A DNA stretch of 64,000 nucleotides from Deltaproteobacteria bacterium (GCA_021737785.1 JAIPDI010000010.1:42960-106959); one strand, 5' to 3'. Counted from the first letter of the stretch, positions 9,130 through 19,461 are shown. Program-made: numbers and translations. Notes: generated by a model from the letters alone, not told the origin.

Positions 9130-11254
9130 TATCACCTCTCTGGTCCAGAACTACCATCCAAAAGCAGATATCGAACTCGTAGAGAAGGCCTATGTGTTTT
9201 CAGCCAAGGCCCATCAGGGCCAGATCCGCCTTTCCGGAGAACCCTATCTCTCCCATCCGTTAGAGGCCGCCTACATCCTTGCCCAGCTCAAGATGGACGT
9301 GGTCTGCATTGCGGCCGGCCTCCTCCACGATGCCGTCGAAGACAGCGATGCCAGTCTGGAAGAGATAAGGGAACTCTTCGGCGAGGAGACCGCTACCATC
9401 GTGGACGGCGTCACCAAGATCAGCAAGATGAAATTTGTGAGCAAAGAGCAGCGTCAGGCCGAGAATGTGCGCAAAATGATCCTTGCCATGTCCACGGATA
9501 TTCGCGTCATTCTGGTCAAGCTGGCCGATCGTCTTCACAACATGCGGACCCTGGGATTCCAGTCGGAGACGAAACAGATCCGCATCGCCACTGAAACCCT
9601 CGATATCTATGCCCCGCTGGCAGGAAGGATGGGTATCAACTGGATCAAGTCGAGTCTGGAAGACCTCTGTCTGTATTACCTGGAACCTGAAATCTATGCC
9701 AAGATCAAGGATGCTACGGCTCAGAGACGGGGAGAGATGGAGAAATTCATGGCCGAGGTCAAAGAGATCCTCTCTGTCAAATTGCAGGAGGCCAACATCC
9801 AGGTGACCATCAAGGCCAGGCAGAAGCATTTTTACAGCATCTATAAAAAAATGCTGGATCAGGACCTTAACGTCAATCAGGTCTACGATATCCTGGCATT
9901 TCGGGTCATCGTCAACTCCATCAAGGAATGTTATGAGGTCCTGGGAAATATCCATTCCATCTGGAAGCCGGTCCCGGGAAGATTCAAGGACTATATCTCG
10001 GTGCCCAAGGCCAACATGTATCAGTCCCTCCATACCACGGTGATCGGGCCCCTGGGTCAGCGGATGGAGATCCAGATCAGGACATGGGAGATGAACCGGG
10101 TGGCCGAATCGGGGATTGCCGCCCACTGGAGATACAAGGAGGGATCCATTGCCACCAAGGCTGACCAAAAGCAGTTCACCTGGCTGCAGCAGCTCCTGGA
10201 CTGGCAGAAAAACCTGAAGGACCCGCAGGAGTTCCTGGAATCCGTCAAGATGGACCTCTTCCCGGATGACGTGTATGTCTTTACTCCGAGGGGAGAGGTA
10301 AAATCCTTCCCCAAAGGGGCGACCATCATCGATTTTGCCTACAGCATCCACTCCGAGGTTGGGGAAAAGTGCATAGGGGCCAGGGTCAACGGCAAGATGG
10401 TGCCCCTTCGCTACCAGCTCAGAAACGGCAACATCGTCGAAATCACCACGTCTGCCAAACAACACCCGAATAAAGACTGGCTCAAGTTCGTCAAGACATC
10501 GAGGGCCAAGACCAAGATCAGGCAATGGATCCGCACAGAGGAAAGAGAAGAGGGCATCAACTTAGGGAGGACCATTCTCGAAAAAGCCCTTCAGCAGGAG
10601 GGGCTGAGACAGATCAATGTCTTTAAGAGCGAACAGATTGAGGCCATTGCCAAAGAGCTTTCTTTCCATTCGGTCGAGGACATGATTGCACAGATCGGTT
10701 TTGGCAAGACCTCGCCGAGGCAGGTGGTGGGTCGCCTCAAGCCCAGGCTGGATATTCGGACCGACAGATCACAGGGTCTTGTAAGCAAGATGGTCAGCCG
10801 GTTCAAACGTCCCAGGACCGACCACGGAATCAAGGTAAACGGGGTAAGCGACATGCTTATCCATTTTGCCAAGTGCTGTTCTCCCCTACCCGGTGAACGG
10901 GTGGTGGGATTCATCACCCGGGGACGGGGAATCACCGTCCATCTGCAGTCGTGCGGGCATGTCCAGAAGGCCGATCCGGACAGGCTGGTTCCAATATCGT
11001 GGGATGAAGCGGGAAAAGAGGCCTACCCTGCGACCCTGAGGGTGACCAGCGTGGAGAGAAAGGGAATCCTGGCTGAAATCAGCACGATTATCAGCCAGAA
11101 AGACGCCAATATCATCCATGCCGAAATCAAGACGACCGTGGACAATAAGGGCATCTCAGTGTTCACTCTTGAGGTGGAAAACTACAAACAGCTGCAGGAT
11201 ATTGTGAGCGCCATCAAAAAGGTAAAAAACGTGTTGATTGTAGAGAGGCTCTAA
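9113..11254 (+). CDS. rel: Bifunctional (p)ppGpp synthetase/hydrolase (RelA/SpoT)
   Basis: A 713-residue long RSH protein. The HD hydrolase domain shows HPLEAA and the [10 protein letters not shown] motif near residue 75. The synthetase domain shows [12 protein letters not shown] and [13 protein letters not shown] near residue 300. The loop before it reads RFKDY, matching the RXKD signature of bifunctional enzymes rather than the acidic signature of pure RelA. TGS (residues ~390-450), a helical/zinc-finger region with [11 protein letters not shown] and a C-terminal ACT domain follow. It makes and degrades the stringent-response alarmone. The start overlaps proS by 17 bases, and the stop overlaps the convergent rpmB end by 4 bases. 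Confidence 0.97.
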   Translation: MIRLNDITSLVQNYHPKADIELVEKAYVFSAKAHQGQIRLSGEPYLSHPLEAAYILAQLKMDVVCIAAGLLHDAVEDSDASLEEIRELFGEETATIVDGVTKISKMKFVSKEQRQAENVRKMILAMSTDIRVILVKLADRLHNMRTLGFQSETKQIRIATETLDIYAPLAGRMGINWIKSSLEDLCLYYLEPEIYAKIKDATAQRRGEMEKFMAEVKEILSVKLQEANIQVTIKARQKHFYSIYKKMLDQDLNVNQVYDILAFRVIVNSIKECYEVLGNIHSIWKPVPGRFKDYISVPKANMYQSLHTTVIGPLGQRMEIQIRTWEMNRVAESGIAAHWRYKEGSIATKADQKQFTWLQQLLDWQKNLKDPQEFLESVKMDLFPDDVYVFTPRGEVKSFPKGATIIDFAYSIHSEVGEKCIGARVNGKMVPLRYQLRNGNIVEITTSAKQHPNKDWLKFVKTSRAKTKIRQWIRTEEREEGINLGRTILEKALQQEGLRQINVFKSEQIEAIAKELSFHSVEDMIAQIGFGKTSPRQVVGRLKPRLDIRTDRSQGLVSKMVSRFKRPRTDHGIKVNGVSDMLIHFAKCCSPLPGERVVGFITRGRGITVHLQSCGHVQKADPDRLVPISWDEAGKEAYPATLRVTSVERKGILAEISTIISQKDANIIHAEIKTTVDNKGISVFTLEVENYKQLQDIVSAIKKVKNVLIVERL

Positions 11255-11463
11255 GCCGAGGCAACCCTCTCCTTTGACGGTTTCACCACCAGCCCCGACC
11301 GGATGCAGCTGGTACATGCCTTTATCCTGACGGCCTGCCCATTGATGACACATCGGACACTCTGGAGGTTGGGGAGCCAGCGCTTTTTGGTCTTGTTGTG
11401 GGCGTGACTAACACTATATCCTGTTACCGGCCTTTTGCCGCAGATTTCGCATACTCTTGACAT
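11251..11463 (-). CDS. rpmB: 50S ribosomal protein L28
   Basis: A 70-residue ribosomal protein starting [11 protein letters not shown]. Paired cysteines (CEIC and CTSC) would bind zinc, the metal-binding form of L28. AAGGAG stands before the ATG. It is convergent with the rel gene, and the two stop regions overlap by four bases. Confidence 0.97.
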   Translation of the reverse strand: MSRVCEICGKRPVTGYSVSHAHNKTKKRWLPNLQSVRCVINGQAVRIKACTSCIRSGLVVKPSKERVASA

Positions 11464-11672
11464 GGGTGTCTCCTTGGTGCATTCAGAATTTTTAAGAATT
11501 TTATAATTTATTTGATATTGAAATAGATATCAAGTATTTTTTTTATCATGCCTTAGATGTGACACACCCTCAAACATCCTTTGGTCATACGCAACGCCGA
11601 AAAAGACGCCAAGATAAGAGAGATGAGACCCCTGAATTCGCCGATAAACATTTTTTCCGGAGGACATGCACA

Positions 11673-13130
11673 TTGATTACATCCCAAGGAAGGCCAGAGG
11701 ACGCCCTCCTATCACCCGATCTCAACCGTCTGCCGGACACCCTGCGCCATATCCATCTCATGGGCATCTGCGGGACAGGGATGGCATCCCTGGCCGGAAT
11801 GCTGAAAGATAAAGGATATCGGATCACCGGTTCGGATCAGAATGTCTATCCTCCCATGAGCCTCTTTCTCGAATCGCTTCAGATCAAGGTATGTAACGGG
11901 TATCACGGGAAAAACCTCCATCCCGAACCGGACCTGGTGATTGTGGGCAACGTGATCACCCGAAAAAATCCCGAGGCCGTCGCCCTCTCTTCCCTCGGGC
12001 TCCCCTACCTCTCCTTTCCCCAGGCCATCGGGCACTTCGCACTGAAGGACCGGCAATCCATTGTCGTCAGCGGGACCCACGGAAAGACCACGACCTCCGC
12101 CCTCATTGCATGGATGCTGGAAAAGGCGGGCATGGACCCGGGATTCATGATCGGGGGGATCCCCGGTAATTTCGGGAAAAATTACAAGACAGGCAGCGGC
12201 CCCTATTTTGTGATAGAAGGGGATGAATACGACACCGCGTTTTTCGATAAGGGCCCTAAATTCCTCCATTATCGTCCATGGGTGACCATACTGACCGGTA
12301 TCGAATTCGACCACGGAGATATCTATCGTGATCTGGAGCATGTGATCGAAAGTTTCCGCAAGCTGATCGGGCTGATCCCGGCCGACGGACTTCTCATTGC
12401 CAATGGAGACGATGAGATTGTCAGGCAGGAAAGCGAGGGGGCCGCGTGCCGGACAGAGACCTATGGATATACCGGGGACAATCAATGGCGTGCCGAACAC
12501 ATCTCTGTCCAAGAGGCCTTCACCAGGCTGACCATCGCCACAGAAAGGGAAGCGGTGCCCTTTACCACCTCCCTCTATGGCCGGCATAATATCTCCAACC
12601 TCCTTTCAGCCGTTGTCCTGGGTCGCTTTCTGAAGATACCCTGGACGACCCTTGAGGAGGCAGCCAGGACCTTTCGAGGTGTCAAGCGGCGGCAGGAGAT
12701 CATCGGGGAACAAAACGGGGTCCTGATATTGGATGATTTTGCCCACCACCCTACCGCGGTGAGGGAGACCCTTCAAGCGGTCAGGGATAAATACAGTGAC
12801 CGGCGTCTCCTCGCTGTTTTTGAACCCCGTTCAAATACCAGCAGGCGGAATATCTTCCAGGACCGCTATGCCCGCTCATTTGATGCAGCGGACCGGGTCT
12901 TCATCCCCGAGCCCCCTTTAATGGACGGCATATCGGTTGAGGAACGTTTTTCGTCACGCAAACTGGTCTCAGATCTAAACAGTCGCGGCCTTGAGGCCTC
13001 CTATCATGAAACCACGGACAATCTGTTAAGGGCCTTGATTCAACAGGTCCGATCCGGGGATGTGATCCTGATCATGTCCAACGGCGGGTTTGATAACCTC
13101 AATCAGCGGTTGCTTAAGGCACTCGAGTAG
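11673..13130 (+). CDS. mpl: UDP-N-acetylmuramate:tripeptide ligase Mpl
   Basis: A 485-residue Mur ligase. Mpl attaches recycled L-Ala-gamma-D-Glu-mDAP tripeptide to UDP-MurNAc in murein recycling. Seen here are the N-terminal HLMGICGTGMASLAGML nucleotide motif, the ATP P-loop GTHGKTTTSALIAW near residue 140, EGDEYDTAFFDK and the Mpl-type FAHHPTAVRETLQA segment. The frame is open further upstream, but there is no upstream ATG with a ribosome site. A TTG nine bases after GGAGG is the best start and gives a length close to E. coli Mpl (457 aa). MurC is the nearest relative, but the IEFDHGDIY and FAHHPTAV segments favour Mpl. Confidence 0.9.
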   Translation: MITSQGRPEDALLSPDLNRLPDTLRHIHLMGICGTGMASLAGMLKDKGYRITGSDQNVYPPMSLFLESLQIKVCNGYHGKNLHPEPDLVIVGNVITRKNPEAVALSSLGLPYLSFPQAIGHFALKDRQSIVVSGTHGKTTTSALIAWMLEKAGMDPGFMIGGIPGNFGKNYKTGSGPYFVIEGDEYDTAFFDKGPKFLHYRPWVTILTGIEFDHGDIYRDLEHVIESFRKLIGLIPADGLLIANGDDEIVRQESEGAACRTETYGYTGDNQWRAEHISVQEAFTRLTIATEREAVPFTTSLYGRHNISNLLSAVVLGRFLKIPWTTLEEAARTFRGVKRRQEIIGEQNGVLILDDFAHHPTAVRETLQAVRDKYSDRRLLAVFEPRSNTSRRNIFQDRYARSFDAADRVFIPEPPLMDGISVEERFSSRKLVSDLNSRGLEASYHETTDNLLRALIQQVRSGDVILIMSNGGFDNLNQRLLKALE

Positions 13131-13144
13131 TTATAGATGGCTTC

Positions 13145-13172
13145 CGCGTTCCGAGTTCCAAGTTCCGCGTTC
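13145..13172. repeat. Heptamer tandem repeat, 4 units
   Basis: Units CGCGTTC, CGAGTTC, CAAGTTC, CGCGTTC lie between mpl and the YcaO gene, a little upstream of its ribosome site. Confidence 0.7.
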
Positions 13173-13200
13173 GCAAAAATGACTGACAAAAGGAGTCCCC

Positions 13201-14898
13201 ATGAACTACACTCTCTCCCGGGTCGGTACGGGTATGGGCGTAGGCTGGTTCGAGTGTCTACCGGAACCGAAACCCACATTCGAGGAGGCCGTCCTCTACA
13301 GCAGAGAACATCCGAACGACCTGTTTATGCGCAGACATCTTCTGAGCATACTTCGGGACATTGAGCCCACCAAAATGACGGCGCTTATCCGGAATGCCCG
13401 CAACAGCGACATGCACCTCCTCGCCCTTGTCTATGAAGCCTGCTTTCTGAATACGCGATTCGACCCCCTGAAAGCGCATTTTCAGGGTGTGGATCTTGAA
13501 AAACTGGCTGGATATACGCCGCTGGTCGTTATCCCGTCATCATTAAACGAAAAAGCGGATCAGAACTTTTACTGGCGCAAACAATTTTCCGCAAACGCAA
13601 ATCTCCTCCGACCCCTCCCCTCCCCGGATGAGGAGGCCAAGTTCCTCCTTCCTTTTTCACGGAAGGCGATTCAACAGTGGCGAAGAGGGGTGGTCTCTCT
13701 CAAGGATATTGCCTCGCCGTCGGCAATACATCGGGCAGTTCCTGATGGTCCGCCCCTTAAGGAAATCACCAAATTACTGAGGAACAGACTGGAGCAGTTG
13801 GGTATCCTGACCGGCTGGGATACGCGGACCGAGGCCACACTCAGTCCTTTCGCAATAGAAAGGCCGTGGAATCTTCATATAAGCGTCGATGACCGGAGAA
13901 ATCTATGGCAGTTGTCCGGGACCCAGACCGGATACGGCCGGGGAATCAATATCTCCCATGCCCGCATGTCGTGTCTCATGGAGATCGTTGAACGCTATTC
14001 GGCTTTTGCAAGTATTGCATCTGGCCGGGTCCTGGGATACCGGAAAGACTACCACCTTATTCAGGGATCCTACGATGATCTTGTGGCCAAAGGACTCAAG
14101 GCGGTCAAGCCGGATGATATGTGTCTGGAGGCACCCTATCGGGGACAGTCATTATCATGGATCGAGGCCGAGCTCGGGCCAGGGGACCAGACAGAGGTCG
14201 TCCATGTCCCGGCGCAGATGGTCTTCCTCTTCTCCAACCTGGATGAGATCAGCCTGACCAGCGGCCTTTCGTCCAACGGCCTGGCAGCAGGCAGCACCCC
14301 GGAAGGGGCCAGGCTCTCGGCCCTCTTGGAGGTCATTGAAAGAGACGCGGAAAAGGTGGTCCCCTATACCAAGGAAAGGTCCTTCCTCTTGAGGTCCGAT
14401 GACAGGAAGGTGAGCGACATCCTGGACGCCTGCGGCCAGAAAGGGATCCAGATCCAGGTCCTCGACATCACGCCGGAAATGGGAATCCCCTGCTATAAGG
14501 CCTTTGTCCAGGGACCTGGGGGTGTTATCCTGAAAGGGACCGGGGCGCACCTGGACGGAAAACGCGCACTCCTTTCCGCCTTAACGGAGATCCCCTACCC
14601 CTATCCCTACTGGTTCGGGTCCATGCCTGCACCCGAAGGACTCGACTTCGTGGACTATGAAGATCTCCCGGATTACGCCTCGGGCGATCCTTCCAGAGAT
14701 CTTGCCTTCCTGGAAAAACTCTTGTCCCTGAACGGCTACACCCCGGTTTACGTGGATCTGACAAGAGAGGATCTGGGAATCCCGGTCGTCAAGGCCCTGG
14801 TCCCGGGCCTCGAGATCATGACCGTCCTGGACCGGTTTTCCCCATTGGGGCTGCGCCAGTTCGGCCATTATCTGCTAAGAACTCGGAAAAATGAATAG
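13201..14898 (+). CDS. YcaO-domain protein (ATP-dependent amide-activating family)
   Basis: A 565-residue protein. The N-terminal ~190 residues are a helical leader not recognised elsewhere. The YcaO core at ~200-480 has the conserved ATP/Mg-binding helices MSCLMEIVERYSA, ARLSALLEVIERDA and LSALTEI. YcaO enzymes phosphorylate a backbone amide to make azolines, thioamides or amidines; in methanogens one makes the McrA thioglycine. The C-terminus ends in FGHYLLRTRKNE and lacks the proline-rich tail of azoline-forming YcaOs. No TfuA, dehydrogenase or precursor-peptide gene is adjacent, so this is a stand-alone YcaO and its target is unknown. AAAGGAG gives a clear start. It runs 70 bases behind mpl. 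Confidence 0.85.
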   Translation: MNYTLSRVGTGMGVGWFECLPEPKPTFEEAVLYSREHPNDLFMRRHLLSILRDIEPTKMTALIRNARNSDMHLLALVYEACFLNTRFDPLKAHFQGVDLEKLAGYTPLVVIPSSLNEKADQNFYWRKQFSANANLLRPLPSPDEEAKFLLPFSRKAIQQWRRGVVSLKDIASPSAIHRAVPDGPPLKEITKLLRNRLEQLGILTGWDTRTEATLSPFAIERPWNLHISVDDRRNLWQLSGTQTGYGRGINISHARMSCLMEIVERYSAFASIASGRVLGYRKDYHLIQGSYDDLVAKGLKAVKPDDMCLEAPYRGQSLSWIEAELGPGDQTEVVHVPAQMVFLFSNLDEISLTSGLSSNGLAAGSTPEGARLSALLEVIERDAEKVVPYTKERSFLLRSDDRKVSDILDACGQKGIQIQVLDITPEMGIPCYKAFVQGPGGVILKGTGAHLDGKRALLSALTEIPYPYPYWFGSMPAPEGLDFVDYEDLPDYASGDPSRDLAFLEKLLSLNGYTPVYVDLTREDLGIPVVKALVPGLEIMTVLDRFSPLGLRQFGHYLLRTRKNE

Positions 14899-14983
14899 CA
14901 TACAACCCCATTTTGTCCAGGCGTTCAACCACCACACACGGGCAAGCGCGTAGTGCGGTCTATCTGCACAAATAACACGGGAA

Positions 14984-15616
14984 TTATAGCCCCGCCTGCT
15001 TGAACAGCCTGGCCACATCGAGTGAATTGACCATATCCGTAAAGATCTCGCCCATGAGGGTGTCTGCACTGTCGCGCCCGATGACCTTGTAGCGTTTGGC
15101 CTCTCCATTGATGAACTGGGTTGCAACTGCACCCCGCTCCCCGGTTAGTCTGGCCTCATAACTCATTTTGGCCAGCCACTCGCGCCCGGCCAGGTCGAGT
15201 GAGAATGTTTTCAGGACAATTTCCAGACCAGGCACTCCCGCGGTCTTGTCTGAGAGTACCCTCACGCCTGACCGCGCCAGTCGTCTTGTAAAGGCCTCTC
15301 TCATAAGGGTAGGGACCTGGAAGATTCCGACGCTCGTTCCCTTCTGGTCAGGTTCCGCAACCTTTAAGGCAACACTGTTGGAAAACCCCTTGAACTCCTC
15401 ATGGGCCCCTTTCCCCAGGATTGACTTGTCTGAACGCCGGTCCTCAATGGTCAAAGCTACGGCGCGTCCCTTTAAAGTATCAGACTGCGTCGGGAGCGTG
15501 TACCGGACCTGCAATTCGGGGATGGTCGTGGCGCACGAGACCATGCCCATCAAAATCAGCAGGGCCGGCAAATTCCTGACGACGCTCCCCGGCCATGTTC
15601 GACATATTCTTTTCAC
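14984..15616 (-). CDS. YajG-like outer-membrane lipoprotein
   Basis: A 210-residue protein whose N-terminus reads as a lipoprotein signal: basic KRICR, a hydrophobic run LPALLILMGM, then a VSC lipobox with the cysteine near residue 28. The mature part (VRYTLPTQSD...VALTIEDRRSD) resembles the YajG/DUF4410-type lipoprotein fold of unknown function. The start is a GTG seven bases after GGGAGGA. The open frame extends ~100 codons upstream, but that part has poor composition and is not used. It probably sits in the inner leaflet of the outer membrane. It is convergent with the YcaO gene. Confidence 0.65.
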   Translation of the reverse strand: MKRICRTWPGSVVRNLPALLILMGMVSCATTIPELQVRYTLPTQSDTLKGRAVALTIEDRRSDKSILGKGAHEEFKGFSNSVALKVAEPDQKGTSVGIFQVPTLMREAFTRRLARSGVRVLSDKTAGVPGLEIVLKTFSLDLAGREWLAKMSYEARLTGERGAVATQFINGEAKRYKVIGRDSADTLMGEIFTDMVNSLDVARLFKQAGL

Positions 15617-15633
15617 GGGTCTATCCTCCCTTT

Positions 15634-15661
15634 CGATTGGCGATTGGCGATTGAGTATTGA
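15634..15661. repeat. Heptamer tandem repeat, 4 units
   Basis: Units CGATTGG, CGATTGG, CGATTGA, GTATTGA lie just upstream of the lipoprotein gene's ribosome site. Confidence 0.7.
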
Positions 15662-15669
15662 AAAACCTG

Positions 15670-15704
15670 CAATCCCCAATCCCGCAACTCGGCATTCCGG
15701 CATC
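15670..15704. repeat. Heptamer tandem repeat, 5 degenerate units
   Basis: Units CAATCCC, CAATCCC, GCAACTC, GGCATTC, CGGCATC. This is a second array with a different unit, eight bases from the previous one. Confidence 0.6.
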
Positions 15705-15984
15705 CTCGATAATCCTACAGAAGGATACCCATATGTCAAGCAAAAGCCTCCCCTTCTATTCCGACAGGTGCGCCTCCAGGCCCACAACCACGCCACAATC
15801 TTCCGAAATGGATCCAACCTGCCCTTTTGTGAGGCTCCCAAGCCTCCACCTCCCCCGGGTATGGGTGCCGCTCTCCCACGATCCTCGAGGCTTGCAAGCC
15901 GCTCACACAGAAAGGAATGCATAAGAGTTGGAATCCATTCTATCTATAACTGCCGGGTAGAAGCCGCTGACACAGAACCATGGA

Positions 15985-16419
15985 CTATTTCACGCCCCGG
16001 GACAAATTTTCCTTTGATGTCTTCCTCATATAGTCATCCAGGGCGGCGTGGAGGGTCTCTTCGGCCAGACGGGCGCAGTGGAGGTGATCAGACGGGAGCC
16101 CGCCCACGGAACGCTGGATCAGGTCGGCATCTATCTCGAGGATCTCGTCCGGATGTCTTCCCCTGGCCAGGTCCGCGGCGGAAGATACGCAGTTGAAGCT
16201 GTAGGCGCATCCATCGGTCCAGTGGGAGGTCTTTTCGACATGGTCCCCTTTGAATTTCAGACATACCTCCATGGTATCCCCGCAGGTTCCGGTGATGCGC
16301 GCCTTTCCGTCAGGATCCTTCACGTGGGGGGACAGCCAGAAATAGATGCCGACCCATAGCCCGACGATCACAAAAAGGATCAGGGCGACAATAAAAAACC
16401 AGAGTATATACTCTATCAT
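15985..16419 (-). CDS. Membrane-anchored NifU/IscU-like scaffold protein
   Basis: A 144-residue protein. Residues 1-30 form one strong membrane helix (WFFIVALILFVIVGLWVGIYFW). The rest matches the IscU/NifU N-terminal scaffold: a Cys in GTCGD, a Cys in DGCAYSFNCV, and the C-terminal signature DHLHCARLAEETLHAALDDY. These correspond to the three cluster-ligand cysteines of IscU. Iron-sulfur scaffolds are normally soluble, so the N-terminal anchor is unusual. It may deliver clusters or sulfur at the membrane, or have been recruited to another role. No IscS or other isc gene is next to it. Confidence 0.75.
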   Translation of the reverse strand: MIEYILWFFIVALILFVIVGLWVGIYFWLSPHVKDPDGKARITGTCGDTMEVCLKFKGDHVEKTSHWTDGCAYSFNCVSSAADLARGRHPDEILEIDADLIQRSVGGLPSDHLHCARLAEETLHAALDDYMRKTSKENLSRGVK

Positions 16420-16722
16420 GGTGCCTTTGCCAAGGGTTTGGGAATTTGAAAATGTTCATGGCCTTACAACTCAACGGCTTACGATTTGCCCGCAGTTTAC
16501 ACCAGAAACAATCCGATGGTCGAGGGGAAAAAGGAGGCGTTTCAAACCCCCGAAAAGGAGGGCGTCTGCCCCGCCTGTGCCCCCTTATATATTCCAACAT
16601 TTTCCTTGACACTCAAGCATGGCATGTGGCATGTAACAAATTTCACAAAAGGGGTCAATTCTTGTAAGCAAATGTAGTTTCTAACAAACACCGAACCGGT
16701 CAACAAGCAGGAGATAAACATC
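16420..16722. other. Divergent intergenic region upstream of the first Hdr operon
   Basis: About 300 bases between the minus-strand scaffold gene and the plus-strand hdrA. Promoters for both are expected here, but I could not pick a convincing pair. A T-rich run lies at 16600-16680. No RNA gene or riboswitch is evident. Confidence 0.4.
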
Positions 16723-19461
16723 ATGAGTCAAGAAAAACCAAAAGGTCCTGTCCTGGTTGTGGGCGGCGGGATCGCCGGGATTCAGGCGGCCCTTTCCCTC
16801 AGTGATGCAGGCCATGGCGTCCATCTCATAGAACACACGGGCACATTGGGCGGCATGATCCCCAAACTTCACCGGATCTATCCCCTCTGCGCATGTTGCA
16901 AGGTGGATCCGAGGATCGCCGCGTGTGAACAGGATCCCAACATCAACGTCATGGCCAATGCCCGCGTCTCCGGCATTTCCGGGGAAATGGGCAATTTTAG
17001 TGTCTCCCTTGAGACAGAGGAAGGGAAAAAGGAACTGAAAGCCGGCGCCGTGGTTCTTGCCGCAGGGATCGACACATTCGATCCCTCAGCGCACCAGACC
17101 TATTCCTACGGAGAACTTCCCAACGTGGTCACCAGCGTGCAATATGAGCAGATACAGAAGCCGCTGGGACCCGGAAAAGGGATGCTTCAACGGCCCTCGG
17201 ACGGCAAGGCCCCGAAAAAAATCGCCTGGCTCCAGTGTGTGGGCTCCAGAGACATCAACCAGTGCGATGCGCCCTACTGCTCTTCTGTCTGCTGCATGTA
17301 CGCCCTCAAGGAGGCGGTCAATTCCAAAGATGTTGATGAGGAGATAGAAACCACTATCTTCTACATGGATATGAGGACTCCCGGTAAGGGCTACGAAGAC
17401 TATCTGAACACCGCCGTTGACAAAGGCGTCCGTCTGATCCGCAGCCGGGTTCACACCGTAGACGAGGTTCCTGAAGGGGATGATCTCCTGATTGCCTACG
17501 CGGACGAGAGCGGTCACCTCCAAAAGGAGACCTTTGACATGGTGGTCCTCTCGGTAGGGATCCGTCCGGCCAAAGCCGCAGCCGAGGCCGCCGGACAGAT
17601 GGGCGTCCGGCTGACCGACGACATGTTCGTGGACGTGGAACCCTTTCAACCGGTCTCCACCAATGTCCCCGGCATCTTTGTCTGCGGCGGGATCAGCGGT
17701 CCTCATGACATCGCCCAGTCCATGATACAGGCCACTGCCACTGTCTCTGAAATTGCATCCATCCTGACGCCTGAATCTTTTTCCCCTCCGAAGGCATACC
17801 CGGCCGTGTTGGACATGGAAGACAAGGAACCTCAGGCACTGCTGGCCTATCACCTCTGTCCGGGCATGGCCCCGGATCTGGGGAAGGAGTTGGAGGCCTG
17901 CGGCATGAAGACCCCGGGCATCAAGGCCGTCTCCCGGGTCGAGGGAGACATCATCAATGCCCTCGTTGACCAGCTGAAGAAGAGCGGGGCCAACCGGCTG
18001 GTCTTTGCCAGTTGCACACCCGTCATTCATAAGCCCCTGATCGAGGAGGCCTTGAGGATGGCAGGCCTTAATCCCTATCTTTATGACCTGGTCGACCTGA
18101 GGGTGATGGATCCCGAGACCGCCACAGCCCAGATTCAGGACCGGATCCGTATGGGAGCGGCCCGCGCGCTTCTCATCTCGCCACCGGCCTTGAGGGAAAT
18201 CCCGGTGGTCAAGAGCGCCCTGGTGGTGGGGGCCGGGGTGACCGGTATGGAAAGCGCGCTGGCTCTTGCCAGGGAGGGGTATCCCGTTACTCTGGTAGAA
18301 AAGGAAAAGGAGATCGGCGGCCATGGCCGGCACGTGCGCGCGACCTGGCAGGGATACGACGCCCAGGAGTATCTCAAGGGGCTCATCGCTGCGGTCCGGA
18401 ATGACCCGAACATCACCCTGATGACCGAGACACGGGTCAGGGAAAACCGGGGGGTTGCCGGAAATTTTGTGACCACCCTTGAGCAGAAGGGAAAGGCCGT
18501 AGAGGTTTCCCACGGCGTTACCCTTCTCGCCTCGGGAGGCGATCCCACCCGGCCCAAGGAATACCTCCTGGGAGAGCATCCCAATGTCTACATCTGGTCG
18601 GATCTGGAGCAAAAGCTGCTGGAAGACCCCGCCGCCATTGAAAAGGCCCAAAGTGCGGTCTTCATCCAGTGCGTAGGCTCCCGGGAGCCAGGCTGTCCCC
18701 ACTGCAGCAACATCTGCTGTACATTTTCAGTGCGGGCCGCTGTCGACCTGAAGTCCAAAAACCCGGACATGAATATCTATATCCTGTATCGGGACATCCG
18801 CACGGTCGGAGAAAGGGAGACGCTTTACCGGGAGGCGCGGTCAAAAGGGGTCATCTTTATCCGGTACACGACAGACAACAAGCCGGTGGTGACGCCCGGG
18901 CCCGATGGGAACAGCCTCCGCGTGGTGGCATATGATCCGGTCCTCCAGAAATCGATCGCCCTGGAAGCGGATTTCGTCTCCCTCCAGACGGCCATTGTGG
19001 GAACCGGCACCCCGGAGCTGGCCGATATCTTCAGGGTCAATTTAGACCCGAACGGCTTTTTTGCCGAATCTCCTGAAAAGCTGAAACCGCTTGACGCAAC
19101 CGAAAAAGGGGTCTATGTGGCCGGTCTTGCGGGCTATCCCAAGGATACCATGGAGAGCATCGCCCAGGCCAAGGCTGCGTCTGCCAGGGCACTGGAAATC
19201 CTTACCCGGAATACCCTCCAGGTCGGGGGACTGGTGGCCGAGGTCCTGACGGAAAAATGCGCCGTGTGCTGCACCTGCGTCCGGACATGCCCGTTTCACG
19301 TACCGGTGATCGACCATGACCGGGGGGCCGCTTTCATCGATCCCGGTCTTTGCCGGGGGTGCGGCATGTGCGTGGCCGAGTGTCCCGGAAAGGCCATCGT
19401 CATGGGCACCTGCAGCGACCCGATGCTGACCCGGGCCCCGTCGATCCTTTTGGCAAATTAG
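16723..19461 (+). CDS. hdrA: Tandem HdrA-like heterodisulfide reductase subunit A (cysteine form)
   Basis: A 912-residue fused HdrA-like flavoprotein. The first FAD fold starts at residue ~10 ([20 protein letters not shown]) and the second at ~505 (ALVVGAGVTGMESALALAREG). Both halves carry the HdrA QCVGSR plus CC motif (near residues 170 and 645). Two [4Fe-4S] clusters close the protein (CAVCCTCVRTCP, CRGCGMCVAECP). The cysteines in LCACCKV (56-59) align with the CAMU of the selenocysteine paralogue at 44145. The central domain has HLCPG where the paralogue has CNCG, so that cluster site is degenerate. HdrA is the flavin centre of electron-bifurcating complexes. It heads an operon with MvhD, MetV and MetF; HdrB and HdrC are missing. 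Confidence 0.9.
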   Translation: MSQEKPKGPVLVVGGGIAGIQAALSLSDAGHGVHLIEHTGTLGGMIPKLHRIYPLCACCKVDPRIAACEQDPNINVMANARVSGISGEMGNFSVSLETEEGKKELKAGAVVLAAGIDTFDPSAHQTYSYGELPNVVTSVQYEQIQKPLGPGKGMLQRPSDGKAPKKIAWLQCVGSRDINQCDAPYCSSVCCMYALKEAVNSKDVDEEIETTIFYMDMRTPGKGYEDYLNTAVDKGVRLIRSRVHTVDEVPEGDDLLIAYADESGHLQKETFDMVVLSVGIRPAKAAAEAAGQMGVRLTDDMFVDVEPFQPVSTNVPGIFVCGGISGPHDIAQSMIQATATVSEIASILTPESFSPPKAYPAVLDMEDKEPQALLAYHLCPGMAPDLGKELEACGMKTPGIKAVSRVEGDIINALVDQLKKSGANRLVFASCTPVIHKPLIEEALRMAGLNPYLYDLVDLRVMDPETATAQIQDRIRMGAARALLISPPALREIPVVKSALVVGAGVTGMESALALAREGYPVTLVEKEKEIGGHGRHVRATWQGYDAQEYLKGLIAAVRNDPNITLMTETRVRENRGVAGNFVTTLEQKGKAVEVSHGVTLLASGGDPTRPKEYLLGEHPNVYIWSDLEQKLLEDPAAIEKAQSAVFIQCVGSREPGCPHCSNICCTFSVRAAVDLKSKNPDMNIYILYRDIRTVGERETLYREARSKGVIFIRYTTDNKPVVTPGPDGNSLRVVAYDPVLQKSIALEADFVSLQTAIVGTGTPELADIFRVNLDPNGFFAESPEKLKPLDATEKGVYVAGLAGYPKDTMESIAQAKAASARALEILTRNTLQVGGLVAEVLTEKCAVCCTCVRTCPFHVPVIDHDRGAAFIDPGLCRGCGMCVAECPGKAIVMGTCSDPMLTRAPSILLAN

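Noticed and set aside
15617..15922. N-terminal extension of the lipoprotein gene
   Set aside because: The ~100 extra codons precede a clear ribosome site and lipoprotein signal at 15616 and run over two heptamer arrays.
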